Shown: positions 44,685 to 54,172, counted from the first letter of the stretch. The stretch is 59,105 nucleotides of DNA from Deltaproteobacteria bacterium (GCA_024275235.1 JAJRZN010000053.1:1-59105), one strand, 5' to 3'. Translations and numbers: made by a program. The notes: generated from the letters alone by a model not told the origin.

Positions 44685-45335
44685 CTACCCCGCAAGTTTA
44701 AAAGCCCCATGTAATCCTTCAATCACCATCTGTGTCCCGATTACCGCCAGAATCAAGCCCATCATGCGCGTTATTACTCCTAAGGCTCCAACCCCAATGA
44801 AGGTAACAAACTTTTCACCAAAGACAAAAAACACGTAGGTGATGAGACAAAGAACAGCAAAAGAAACGATGGTTACCACCATTCCGGTCAGCCCGCCTCC
44901 GGCGGAAAAGTTCATTGCCGTGGCGATAGTACCTGGGCCTGCCAGTATCGGCATGGCCAGGGGAGAGATAGCGACGCTTAGTGCCGCCTCGCGGCATTTT
45001 TGTTTATCCTTGTCATTGGGATGATGAATGCTTGACTGTTTACCCTGCAGCATATGAAAGCCGATAAGAAAGACCAGCAGACCGCCGGTAATCCGAAAGG
45101 CGGGCAGAGTGATACCAAAAAGCTCGAAGATCACCTTGCCGGCAATGGAGAACACAACAATTACCAAAAACGCCAGGGCCAGTGACTGTAAGGCCACGGT
45201 CTTAGTTGTCAGTTTATCATCACCGCTGGTCAGGCCAAGAAAAATCGGCACATTGGCAATGGGGTTCATAATGGCGAAAAAACCCATAAATACTGTTAAG
45301 CTGTGGAGTAGTACATTTTCCATATTTTTATCCAT
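44685..45335 (-). CDS. MarC/UPF0056 family membrane protein
   Basis: 216 residues, six membrane helices, with the family segments FAIMNPIANVPIFLGLTSG and PLAMPILAGPGTIATAMNF. The family was once linked to multidrug resistance; some members may transport amino acids. It is convergent with the receiver gene at 44290 (8-base gap) and divergent from the DUF202 operon. Confidence 0.9.
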   Translation of the reverse strand: MDKNMENVLLHSLTVFMGFFAIMNPIANVPIFLGLTSGDDKLTTKTVALQSLALAFLVIVVFSIAGKVIFELFGITLPAFRITGGLLVFLIGFHMLQGKQSSIHHPNDKDKQKCREAALSVAISPLAMPILAGPGTIATAMNFSAGGGLTGMVVTIVSFAVLCLITYVFFVFGEKFVTFIGVGALGVITRMMGLILAVIGTQMVIEGLHGAFKLAG

Positions 45336-45518
45336 TATCTCTTGCCCACGAAGGCCTCTGTCGGCAGATTCATCTTTTTATTTTATTGCTTCACCGGTAC
45401 GAATAGCTTATAGTAAAAAAATTTCTTGACATTTTTGTGCGTATTTATTTCTAACCACGTTCAAAATCAAATTTTTTAAAATTTACTATTTTTTAGTAAT
45501 TATATACCGTTATTTTTC
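45336..45518. promoter_or_regulatory. Divergent promoter gap, MarC / DUF202 operon
   Basis: AT-rich 183-base gap. TTGACA at 45426-45431 is a perfect -35 for the plus strand but its -10 partner is weak. TTACTA-TTTTT-TAGTAA (45483-45499) is an inverted repeat 20 bases before the DUF202 gene and might be an operator or leader hairpin. Confidence 0.35.
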
Positions 45519-47087
45519 ATGAGCGTAAAAGAAAAAGATATTTTGACAGGGCAAGGGCAGGGGCTCAATAACCTGGCCAGCCTGGCAGCTGAGTACAACT
45601 GCCCCTGGGTGCTGTTTAGTGAAGGCATAACCGGCCCGCCGGATTTATTACGGTGGATGGATATGGAAGATCTCAAAAAGCATGGCTGGTTTCCCAAAGA
45701 GGTTACCGATCAGAAAGCCACAGTTATCATCTGTCGGCCACCCAAAGAATTAATCGCGGAGATCAAAAACAGTCTGCAGGTTGATGAGGTTGAGTTTATT
45801 GTTACTACTCCCGCTGATCTGCGTAGGATTGTAGAGCATAATCAGGATATTAATCCAGGTTTTCCGCCATGCGCCGGCCGCACCCCGCTGGCAAGGGTGC
45901 GGACTCACCTGGCCGGCCGCCGCTCCCTCCTTTCCCTTTACCGGACATTGATGGCCAAAAGCCGAACCAACCTGGCTCTGGTGCGCACCGGTTTTTCTTT
46001 TATTGCCATTGCCCTGCTTTTCATCCGCACCTTTCCGCCGGTTATGGGAACCAGAACCTTTGGCGCCCTGGTAGTAGAATTACCCTTGCTATGCCTGGGA
46101 ATATATATGGTCGTGGTTAATATGTTGAAGTACCTGCCGGCCAGAAAGATAAACATTGTTTTACCCCCTTACGCCTCCACAACTCCCACCGGGGGCACCT
46201 CGGTACTCAAGGTAGAGAATGAGGAGGATTACCCAATTTTCAGCCGCACCCCGGAAGTAGCGGGCGCGGCGGAGCTCAGGGCTGACTGGTCCAGCCTGTC
46301 GCCGGTTATGCGGCGCCGCTTTCTGGCCAGTGACCGGACTGATTATGCCGAAGAACGGACAACCATGGCCTGCTTAAGAACCTGGGTGGCCAACGTCAGA
46401 ACCTGGTTGGCCTTTGTTCGTACCGGCGGGGCCTTTCTGGGCCTGGGATTAGGTCTGATCCGCGCCTATAACGCCGGGTTATGGCGTATTTTAGATTTCT
46501 CCCTGGTTGGCTTAGGCCTCATTATGATTGCTGAAGGACTCTACTGGTATTCCCGGGGCCATCAAACCGCCAAGGTCGGCTTCAATTCGGTTAAGCGAAT
46601 GAATGCCAAAGAAAATATATGGGATTTCTTTTTCCCGCACCGTCAGCTTTCCGATTCTTTAATTAAAATGACTCCCCTGCCGGTGCATAAGGGGGCGGCG
46701 GCCGGTATATGGGCAACCACCGGCCTGGCCCTCGAAAGAACGGTTCTCGCTGACCGCCGGAACTTTATGGCCCGCCTGCGCACGGTTATGGCCTGTGGCA
46801 TCCGCACGGGTTATTCTTATATTCGTACCGGCCTGACCCTCTTTTTTATCGGCCTGGTCTTTGCTGTTTATTTTCATAAAACTAATATTTACTGGTATGT
46901 TTACGAAATATCCATGATGATGGGGGGGCTGGCACTTATTGCTGAAGGTCTGTTATGCGCCCTGCCGGCGGAAAAACTAAGGCAGCAGTTCCCTTACTGT
47001 AACGCGGATATAGAAATAACTATCCCCAATTACGGCGTACCCTGCCGAACCTGGAAAAAAGCAATATTCGATCGTGAAAGCAAATAA
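45519..47087 (+). CDS. Membrane protein: MshEN-like head plus three DUF202-like modules
   Basis: 522 residues. Residues about 15-110 resemble the GspE N-terminal/MshEN domain (LASLAAEYNCPWVLFSE, TPADLRRIVEHN), some of which bind c-di-GMP. Three DUF202-like modules follow (about 121-205, 268-348, 403-487). Each begins with a helix having Arg-Thr at seven-residue steps (121, 128, 135, 142, 149, 156; then 273, 280, 287, 294, 301; then 407, 414, 421, with one slip, 436) and continues into membrane helices ending in a GLxLIAEGL-type segment. DUF202 occurs in YidH and in VTC polyphosphate polymerases. Function unknown. The next gene starts inside its last codons. Confidence 0.7.
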   Translation: MSVKEKDILTGQGQGLNNLASLAAEYNCPWVLFSEGITGPPDLLRWMDMEDLKKHGWFPKEVTDQKATVIICRPPKELIAEIKNSLQVDEVEFIVTTPADLRRIVEHNQDINPGFPPCAGRTPLARVRTHLAGRRSLLSLYRTLMAKSRTNLALVRTGFSFIAIALLFIRTFPPVMGTRTFGALVVELPLLCLGIYMVVVNMLKYLPARKINIVLPPYASTTPTGGTSVLKVENEEDYPIFSRTPEVAGAAELRADWSSLSPVMRRRFLASDRTDYAEERTTMACLRTWVANVRTWLAFVRTGGAFLGLGLGLIRAYNAGLWRILDFSLVGLGLIMIAEGLYWYSRGHQTAKVGFNSVKRMNAKENIWDFFFPHRQLSDSLIKMTPLPVHKGAAAGIWATTGLALERTVLADRRNFMARLRTVMACGIRTGYSYIRTGLTLFFIGLVFAVYFHKTNIYWYVYEISMMMGGLALIAEGLLCALPAEKLRQQFPYCNADIEITIPNYGVPCRTWKKAIFDRESK

Positions 47088-48315
47088 CCCGCAGAAATCA
47101 AGTCCATTCAGTCTTCTCGTTTCCTCCGGCTCTCTTTCGTCAGATTCCTTTGAGGCTGCTACTCAAACCGCGGCCGCGAACAACCTGCCTCTGACTCAGG
47201 TATTGATGCGGGAATACGGCCTGTCACGTGCGGTTCTTCTGCAGGCCCTGGCCGATTATTATAAATGCCCGTCTATTGAATATGATGAGCGGCTGCCCAT
47301 ACCGCCGGAGCTGCTGACAACCGGCATTACAACGGATAAACTCCGGGCCGAGGGCTGGTTTCCTGTTATTAAGGAGAAAGACGGCTCCATTGTTATAGCC
47401 TGCACCAACCCGGCGGCCCCCGAACTGCCCGCCCAGGTGGGGGCATATCTTGGTTCCGGGCCTTACATATTTCAGGTCTGTCTGCCGGATGATATCGTCT
47501 GGTTCACCGATGACTTTCTTAATGCCAAACCTGGTGAACTCATCGGCACCGAACGTACTGACAATGCCTTCTGGCGTAATACCATGGCCCAGTGGCGGAC
47601 GCTGCTGGCCTGTTACCGGACTGATATGGCCAGAACCAGAACCGCTCTGGCGCTTACCCGGGCCGGACTGGCGCTGGTTACCATAACTTTTGCCTATTCC
47701 CGCATCCATCAGGAAGCTTCGCCCATCGGCCTGTCAGGCAGCATTATGCTTATCGCCTCTATTCTGACCATCATCGGCCTGCCCGCCTACCTCCAGGTTC
47801 ACTGGTCCCGGCTTAAGCCGCCGGGGGGCTTGACCTTGATGGAAGTTACCAGTGCCGCTCTACTGTTTCTGGAAAACTTTCATTTTGTCGACGGTCCTCA
47901 GCTCAAAACCAGCACCAGGCCTACAATGCTTGGCCGTTTAAGCGATTTCCTGGCCGAATTCTGTACCATCTACTATTACCCCGCCCCGGCCAGCCGGGAA
48001 CGTACTCATCTGGTACGGGAACGTAATGTTCTGGCGGCCCAGCGCACTATCGCCGCCTGTAATCGTACCATTTACGCCCGGGCCCGTACCGGTCTCTCTT
48101 TTACGCGTACCGGTATTTCCTTTATGAGTATAGGTATCGGCCTGATTATCTATTTTGGTATCGGGATGGACATAATTTTCTATGGCACCCTTATTCTCAT
48201 CGGCCTGCTGTTGGCTATTGACGGAATTTTGTGGTACATCCCCGCCTATCGTCAACAGGCGGATTTTTCCAAATTAGGAACTCGTTTTCGACTTCAAGCC
48301 AAAAAGAGTCCATGA
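47074..48315 (+). CDS. Membrane protein: MshEN-like head plus two DUF202-like modules
   Basis: 413 residues, GTG start 14 bases inside the previous gene. The head (about 10-150) is a more complete MshEN-like domain (FSLLVSSGSLSSDSFEAA, LLQALADYYKCPSIEYDE). Two modules follow, each with a perfect Arg heptad: 161, 168, 175, 182, 189, 196 in the first, and six Arg seven residues apart starting near 309 in the second. Each helix then enters paired membrane helices. It is a paralogue of the preceding protein with one module fewer; the two probably form a complex. Its stop overlaps the following kinase start in ATGA. Confidence 0.7.
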   Translation: MKANNPQKSSPFSLLVSSGSLSSDSFEAATQTAAANNLPLTQVLMREYGLSRAVLLQALADYYKCPSIEYDERLPIPPELLTTGITTDKLRAEGWFPVIKEKDGSIVIACTNPAAPELPAQVGAYLGSGPYIFQVCLPDDIVWFTDDFLNAKPGELIGTERTDNAFWRNTMAQWRTLLACYRTDMARTRTALALTRAGLALVTITFAYSRIHQEASPIGLSGSIMLIASILTIIGLPAYLQVHWSRLKPPGGLTLMEVTSAALLFLENFHFVDGPQLKTSTRPTMLGRLSDFLAEFCTIYYYPAPASRERTHLVRERNVLAAQRTIAACNRTIYARARTGLSFTRTGISFMSIGIGLIIYFGIGMDIIFYGTLILIGLLLAIDGILWYIPAYRQQADFSKLGTRFRLQAKKSP

Positions 48316-49727
48316 AAATTTCAAAAAAAATCTATCTCACCACCTTTGTAAATCTTGGTCTGATTGTCGTAATCGGGATGTTCGCGATTTTCAGTTTTAA
48401 TCAGATTTCGACAAAATTCAAATTTACCATAATCGCCGACAAACTAAACGCCTCATTTCTCGAGATGCGGCTGCTTGAGAAAAATTATTTTTTATATAAT
48501 GACAAGGGCGGACTTTTAGAAATTCAGGAAAAAGCCGCTGAAACAAGCATTACCTTAAACGAGATGCGGGCCGATATTATAAAGGCGGTGGGTGAAGAGA
48601 AGTTTTTGCATATGCAGAAGCTGCTGCGGGATTACTCCAGGATGGTTGCCCTGGGTATTAAAAATAATAAAAATGATGCCTGGACAAAGAGGGAAATTCG
48701 GCTGGTCGGCCAAAAACTGAAGAGTTACTCTGAAAATGTTACGGCCCTGGAACGTCAGCATGTCTGGGATATCATTACTAAAACCAGTATGGTTATGAGG
48801 CATTCATTATGGATTATCATGATTTTTGCCTTTATTTTCAGCCTCTTTATCGTCCGGAGTATTCGCCAGCCCCTGCACCGGATTGTAGCTCTCACCAAAA
48901 GGATTTCCAAGGGTAACTTCCAGAAAATAAAGACCAAGCCGCCGGCCAATGAAATGGGGGCGGTGATTATCGCCATTAACTCCATGGCCGAGGAGTTGAG
49001 TAAGCGCGAAAAGGCTATTGTGCAGTCGAGGCGGCTGGCCTCCATCGGGGTACTGGTGGCGGGGGTAGCACATGAACTCAATAATCCTTTAAACAATATT
49101 GCTATAATCGCCCAGACCTATAATGAGGTTTACGATAAACTGGATAAAGAGCAGCACATAGACTTTATGGCGCAGGTTGAGGAGCAGGTTGAGCGTCTGC
49201 AGAAAATCATCAAAAATCTGCTGGAATTTTCCAAGCCCAAGGAACCGAAACTGGCAGAAAAAGATCTGAATGAGGTCTTTATGCATTCGCTTGAGCTGGT
49301 ACAAAATGTAATGACGGTGGCGAATGTGCAGACTCGTCTCCAGCTGGCGGACAGTCTGCCGAATATATATATTGATGAACACCAGTTTCAACAGGTATTG
49401 GTTAACATGATGATTAATGCCACTCAGGCTATGAGCTCCGGCGGTGAACTTACTGTTAAAACCAGTTTTATAAAGGACAAAGACGCCGTCGAGATAAGTA
49501 TATCCGATACCGGAAATGGAATTGCGCCGGAGTTTCTGGATCATATCTTTGATCCGTTTTTCAGCACCAAGGAAGACAGCGGTACCGGACTGGGTCTTTG
49601 GGTAAGTTACGGTATTGTCAAAAAGCACAAGGGTAGAATAAAGGTAAAAAGTACAGTCGGGCAGGGGACGACATTCACAATTATTATGCCGACCAGCAAA
49701 AAATATAAGGAAGAAGACAATGAGTAA
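48312..49727 (+). CDS. Sensor histidine kinase with HBM-like periplasmic domain
   Basis: 471 residues from the ATG at 48312, the ATGA overlap with the previous stop. Membrane helices at about 9-29 and 163-183 flank a helical sensor with EMRLLEKNYFL (51-61). HAMP, then HisKA with His254 in GVAHELNNPLNN, then HATPase (DTGNGI, GTGLGLWVSYGI). Paralogous to the kinase at 38892. Its receiver partner at 49720 overlaps its end. Confidence 0.92.
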   Translation: MKISKKIYLTTFVNLGLIVVIGMFAIFSFNQISTKFKFTIIADKLNASFLEMRLLEKNYFLYNDKGGLLEIQEKAAETSITLNEMRADIIKAVGEEKFLHMQKLLRDYSRMVALGIKNNKNDAWTKREIRLVGQKLKSYSENVTALERQHVWDIITKTSMVMRHSLWIIMIFAFIFSLFIVRSIRQPLHRIVALTKRISKGNFQKIKTKPPANEMGAVIIAINSMAEELSKREKAIVQSRRLASIGVLVAGVAHELNNPLNNIAIIAQTYNEVYDKLDKEQHIDFMAQVEEQVERLQKIIKNLLEFSKPKEPKLAEKDLNEVFMHSLELVQNVMTVANVQTRLQLADSLPNIYIDEHQFQQVLVNMMINATQAMSSGGELTVKTSFIKDKDAVEISISDTGNGIAPEFLDHIFDPFFSTKEDSGTGLGLWVSYGIVKKHKGRIKVKSTVGQGTTFTIIMPTSKKYKEEDNE

Positions 49728-50085
49728 ATATAATATTCTTATTATCGATGATGAAAAAATTGTTTGTGATATGATGAAATTATCCCTTGAGCAGGAAGAG
49801 GGATATGAGGTTGAGAGCTTTTTAAACGGTGCCGCGGCCTTAGAACGGCTTAAAGAAAAGAAATTCGATATGGTGGTGACCGATTTTAAAATGAAGGGTA
49901 TTGACGGCCTTGAGGTCTTGCGTACCGTCAAGCAGCTCTACCCCAAAACCGCGGTTATCATGATCACGGCCTTTGCCAACCTTGATGTGGCGATTGAGGC
50001 CTTGCGCGAGGATGTCCACGACTTTTTCCCCAAACCTATCAAGATTAAAGATTTGAAAGAGTCCATCCGCAGGGCTCTGCCTTGA
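49720..50085 (+). CDS. Receiver-only response regulator
   Basis: 121 residues. IIDDEK acidic pocket, phosphoacceptor Asp55 in VVTDFKMKGIDG, MITAFA switch and Lys in FPKPIKI. No output domain. It overlaps the kinase by eight bases and precedes the 865-residue PEP-synthase-like protein by 27, so the latter is a plausible target or phosphate acceptor. Confidence 0.92.
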   Translation: MSKYNILIIDDEKIVCDMMKLSLEQEEGYEVESFLNGAAALERLKEKKFDMVVTDFKMKGIDGLEVLRTVKQLYPKTAVIMITAFANLDVAIEALREDVHDFFPKPIKIKDLKESIRRALP

Positions 50086-50112
50086 CCCGCCACAAACAAT
50101 AGAGCGCCGCCT

Positions 50113-52710
50113 ATGACCACTCCTGATAACGCATCATCAATTATTAAAACTTTGGGCGACTCAACAACGAAGTGGCTGCGTAATCGTTTTGCCAAAAAAC
50201 GGCCCCTTGGTGAGATTTACCGGTATTTTAAGAAGGTACTCGAAAGCAATAACCACGCCTTGGAGCTCATCACGGATATGGGCCAGAAGCTTGATGGCAG
50301 CTATATCTTTGATATTAATTACATCAAAAGAATTTATCCTGAACTTGCCGATACCCTGCGGACATCAATTGATCTCTTTAACCGGTTGACAAGAGATAAC
50401 TACGCCATTGAACCAGCTTTCGCCCATATTGATTCGCTGATTTCAGAAATGATTTATGGAGAGGGAACCGCGGGCGATGACAGTATCCTTTTTCTTGATG
50501 ATGTCCAATGGTTCAGGGCTCGTGAGGTTGGGGGTAAAAGCTTTCATCTCTCCGAACTCAAAAATAATCTGCGTCTGAATATTCCAGATACCTTCGTCTT
50601 GACCACCAGGGCCTATGATGAATTTCTGCAATATAACGGGCTTAAAGAAATCATGCTGCCCGCCCAGGGTGACGAGGCCCGGCAGCCGAACGCGGAGGCC
50701 GTGCAGGATGCGATTATGGCGGGCAGTTTTCCGCCGCATCTCGAAGAGCAGCTCGATAATATTTTACAAACCATGCAGTCCCGGCATGGTTCCAAAGCCA
50801 CTTTGGCAGTGCGAAGCAGTGCCGAAGAGGAAGATGATCTGTTTTCCTTTGCCGGTCAGTTTGAAACGATATTAAATGTGCCAATAGTGAAGCAGGATGT
50901 TATCAGGGCCTGTAAAAAGGTTTATGCCAGCCTTTTTGACGCCAACGCCCTGGCCTATCAGGCACGGCTGGATTATGCCTTTGGCAGTCTGCGCATGGCA
51001 ATTGGCTGTGTTCTACAGATTGACCCCGTGGCCAGCGGGGTGATTTATACGGCAAATCCGGTGAATGGCAATGTTGATGAAATTTTAATCAACGCTACCT
51101 GGGGGCTTGGTACCTCGGTTGTGGATGGCACCATTGAGGTTGACAACTATGTGGTGGAGCGCGGCAAGTCCCTGCGGATCAGGGAATCCAAGGTGGGAAG
51201 TAAGGAGTATATGAACGTTCTCGACAGTGCCCAGCCGGGCAGAATACGAGAGATCCCCACCCCGGATGATAAAAAAAATCTCCCATGTCTTTCCCCCGCC
51301 CTTGTTCTTGAACTGGCCGCCAAGGCCTCTGATATCGAAAAATATTTCCGGACACCGCAGGATATTGAATGGGCTCTGGACGCCGCTGGTTCCATCTTTT
51401 TGCTGCAGTCCAGGCCGTTGAAAATCGTCAGCCCTCAGGTTAAAGCAGACCTGCCCCGCTATGCCCGGGACGCTGATTCCGCCCATCGCCCCTTCCTGTT
51501 CAAAAAACCGGGAATTGTGGTACAAAAAGGTATCGCGGCCGGCAATGTCTATGTCCTGCACCGTATTGATGAACTCAACGACTTCCCCAAAGGGGCTATT
51601 CTGGTAGCTCACAGTGATTCACCGCATTTTATTCGGATAATGCCCTTTGTCGCCGCAATTATTACTGATACCGGTTCTGTTACCAGCCATATGGCTTCGG
51701 TCTGCCGGGAATTCGGCATTCCCACCATCGTCAACACCGGGGACGCGACTAAGATTTTACAGCACGGCGGTGAAATTACTCTAAAGGCTGATGAGTCTGG
51801 CGAGATCACTATTGTCAACGGTCTTGATAACAGTATCCTCAAGAGCAAGCAGCAGCATATCCGCAAAATGGAGGAGCTCTATGAGTACAGACGGCAAAAA
51901 TATATTCTCCGCCATATCGCGCCGCTTAATCTGGTAAACCCCCTGGCCGATGAATTCACCCCGGCTAAATGCCGGACTCTGCATGATATATTGCGTTTTA
52001 TCCATGAGAAATCAGTTCAGGAACTTATTGCTATTTCTCAGAATGGTCTCTTTGGTAAACCATCTCTTCTCCGCTTAGATCTTGATGTGCCGGCCGGTAT
52101 TCACGTGCTTGATATCGGCGGCGGGCTGCCCGCTAAGATTAAGCCCCCTCTTACCGCCGATGATATAGCCTCTTTGCCCTTCAAGGCCCTGCTTAAGGGG
52201 ATGACCTGGAAAGGGGCCTGGAACACGCAGGCGGTGGCCTTGAACGTTAAAGATTTCATGGGCAGCGTCGGCCGCTTTTCAGTCCTGGCTTCCGGGGCCT
52301 CGGGTTTCGCGGAAAACAATATTGCCGTAATCTCCAAAGAGTATATCAACCTGCATATGAGCTTAGGCTATCATTTTAACCTTGTTGACAGTTACTGCAG
52401 TGAGAAGGCGGCCAATAATCATATATATTTTCGTTTTGTGGGCGGTGCCACCGATATTGTCAAACGCTCCAGAAGAATTAAACTGATTGATAAAATTCTG
52501 GTTGAATTCGGTTTCAATATAAATATAAAAGGCGATCTGCTCATCGCCCGGCTCTCCCATGTCGCCCAGGAGGAGATAATCGAGACCCTTACCATGGTCG
52601 GCAGACTCATCGCCTATGCCAGGCAGATGGACGCGGTACTTCGTGACGAGAGTGATGTTGAACTTTATGCCGGGAGATTTCTTGAGGGTAACTTCGAATT
52701 TGTAGAATAA
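50113..52710 (+). CDS. PEP-synthase-like phosphotransfer protein with novel C-terminus (865 aa)
   Basis: Residues 1-135: helical region of no known family. About 138-440: PPDK/PEP-synthase ATP-grasp domain (GGKSFHLSELK, VRSSAEEEDDLFSFAGQFET, QDIEWALDAAGSIFLLQSRPL). About 475-575: phosphohistidine swivel with TDTGSVTSHMASVCREFGIPTIV, His near 520. About 600-865: a C-terminal domain I do not recognise (LDIGGGLPAKIKPPLT, FMGSVGRFSVLASGASGFAENNIAVIS), replacing the usual PEP/pyruvate barrel. ATP would phosphorylate the swivel His, but the final acceptor is unknown. Last gene of the DUF202/kinase/receiver operon. Confidence 0.75.
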   Translation: MTTPDNASSIIKTLGDSTTKWLRNRFAKKRPLGEIYRYFKKVLESNNHALELITDMGQKLDGSYIFDINYIKRIYPELADTLRTSIDLFNRLTRDNYAIEPAFAHIDSLISEMIYGEGTAGDDSILFLDDVQWFRAREVGGKSFHLSELKNNLRLNIPDTFVLTTRAYDEFLQYNGLKEIMLPAQGDEARQPNAEAVQDAIMAGSFPPHLEEQLDNILQTMQSRHGSKATLAVRSSAEEEDDLFSFAGQFETILNVPIVKQDVIRACKKVYASLFDANALAYQARLDYAFGSLRMAIGCVLQIDPVASGVIYTANPVNGNVDEILINATWGLGTSVVDGTIEVDNYVVERGKSLRIRESKVGSKEYMNVLDSAQPGRIREIPTPDDKKNLPCLSPALVLELAAKASDIEKYFRTPQDIEWALDAAGSIFLLQSRPLKIVSPQVKADLPRYARDADSAHRPFLFKKPGIVVQKGIAAGNVYVLHRIDELNDFPKGAILVAHSDSPHFIRIMPFVAAIITDTGSVTSHMASVCREFGIPTIVNTGDATKILQHGGEITLKADESGEITIVNGLDNSILKSKQQHIRKMEELYEYRRQKYILRHIAPLNLVNPLADEFTPAKCRTLHDILRFIHEKSVQELIAISQNGLFGKPSLLRLDLDVPAGIHVLDIGGGLPAKIKPPLTADDIASLPFKALLKGMTWKGAWNTQAVALNVKDFMGSVGRFSVLASGASGFAENNIAVISKEYINLHMSLGYHFNLVDSYCSEKAANNHIYFRFVGGATDIVKRSRRIKLIDKILVEFGFNINIKGDLLIARLSHVAQEEIIETLTMVGRLIAYARQMDAVLRDESDVELYAGRFLEGNFEFVE

Positions 52711-52729
52711 TGGGCCGCGGTTGAAGCAG

Positions 52730-54172
52730 TTATCGGCTGAAACGCAGACTCACCGGGCAATGATCAGAACCCATGATCTCATTTAATATCGCCGCCTCCA
52801 ACAGCCGTTTATCGCTTTTGGCATCGACACAGAAATAATCAATCCGCCAGCCGATATTCCTCGCTCTGGCATTAAAGCGGTAGCTCCACCAACTGTAGTT
52901 ATCCGGTTCCTGATTGAATTTACGAAAGGTATCAATATAACCATCGTCTATAAAGCTGTCCATCCAGGCCCGTTCCTCGGCTGAATAACCGGGGTTCATC
53001 TCGTTTGCCTGAGGATTCTTGAGGTCAATGGCCTTATGTGCCACATTGAAATCACCGCAGATTACGACTGATTTTTTTTGGCTTAGAGAATTGGCGAATT
53101 TATGAATGGCGGAGTTAAAGGCCAGTTTATAATCCATTCTCTTTAATTCATGCTGGGCGTTGGGGAAATAGGCGTTAACCAGGAAAAAATTTTCATATTC
53201 CAGGGTTATAACCCGGCCCTCGGCATCAAATTCGTCTTCTCCCAGACCGTAGATAACCGCCCGCGGCTCTATTTTACTGTATACCGCCACCCCGGAATAC
53301 CCCTTACGCCGGGCAGAATGCCAATAGGATTTATAACCCTCGATATTATGCAGGGCGGCGGATAACTGCTCCGGCTGAGCCTTGGTCTCCTGGACTGCCA
53401 GGATATCCGGGGCCAGGCTCGTGACAATATCCACAAAACCCTTTTTTTCGAGAGCCCGAATCCCATTTACATTCCAGGAGATCAGGTTAAGGCCGTCGAG
53501 CCTCCTGTCCCTGGCGGTTGAAGGTATTTTGCGTGCTTTTACTCCAAGCCGCGGACAATAAGACCGGATGATACAACGGTCACAGTGTGGGGCCACCGGT
53601 TTGCAGGTTCCCTGACCAAAGGCCACGAGAAGAGAATTTATTTCCAGCCAGTACTTTTGAGGCAGCTTATTCCGCAGAGCCATTTCGGTCTGCAGGGGGG
53701 TTGAGGTCTTGACATAGCCCCAGATATTCATAATACGATGCACATGGGTATCCACGCAGATGGCGGGCTTGCCAAAGGCCACGGCCCGTACCAGATTGGC
53801 GGTTTTTCTGCCAACACCGGGGAGCTTGACAAGAGAGTCGATATCAGCCGGAACCCGGCCCTGGTTAAGACTTTGAAGAGCGTCTGGTAATTTATGGAGA
53901 TAACCGGCCTTGGCCCGGTAAAATCCCACTGGATAGATTAACTTCCTGATCTCGTCTTCACTCAATGAGGCGAGACCGGCCATATCCGGAGCCCTGGCAA
54001 AGAGACGCCTCGCGGCCTGCGCCGTAGTCTCATCTTTGGTGCGGGCGGAGAGAATGGTAGCGGTCAAGACCTTGAAGGGGTCGGCGGTCTGAGCGGCAAT
54101 GAGATCCACCACCGGTACCTGATATGATTTTATTTCTTCACGAAGAGTAGTGATTACGCGGGCTATGTCCAT
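52730..54172 (-). CDS. Fused endonuclease III - exonuclease III DNA repair enzyme
   Basis: 480 residues in one frame. Residues 1-225 are endonuclease III: helix-hairpin-helix LPGVGRKTANLV with catalytic Lys123, Asp141 in CVDTHVHR, and the iron-sulfur cluster Cys190, 197, 200, 206 (C-x6-C-x2-C-x5-C). Residues about 228-480 are exonuclease III: ISWNVNGIRA, Glu262 in VQETKA, GDFNVAH with Asp374/Asn376, and SDHCP with Asp470/His471. All catalytic residues are intact. One chain would remove oxidised pyrimidines, cut the abasic strand and then clean the 3' end. It is convergent with the gene ending at 52710. Confidence 0.93.
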   Translation of the reverse strand: MDIARVITTLREEIKSYQVPVVDLIAAQTADPFKVLTATILSARTKDETTAQAARRLFARAPDMAGLASLSEDEIRKLIYPVGFYRAKAGYLHKLPDALQSLNQGRVPADIDSLVKLPGVGRKTANLVRAVAFGKPAICVDTHVHRIMNIWGYVKTSTPLQTEMALRNKLPQKYWLEINSLLVAFGQGTCKPVAPHCDRCIIRSYCPRLGVKARKIPSTARDRRLDGLNLISWNVNGIRALEKKGFVDIVTSLAPDILAVQETKAQPEQLSAALHNIEGYKSYWHSARRKGYSGVAVYSKIEPRAVIYGLGEDEFDAEGRVITLEYENFFLVNAYFPNAQHELKRMDYKLAFNSAIHKFANSLSQKKSVVICGDFNVAHKAIDLKNPQANEMNPGYSAEERAWMDSFIDDGYIDTFRKFNQEPDNYSWWSYRFNARARNIGWRIDYFCVDAKSDKRLLEAAILNEIMGSDHCPVSLRFSR

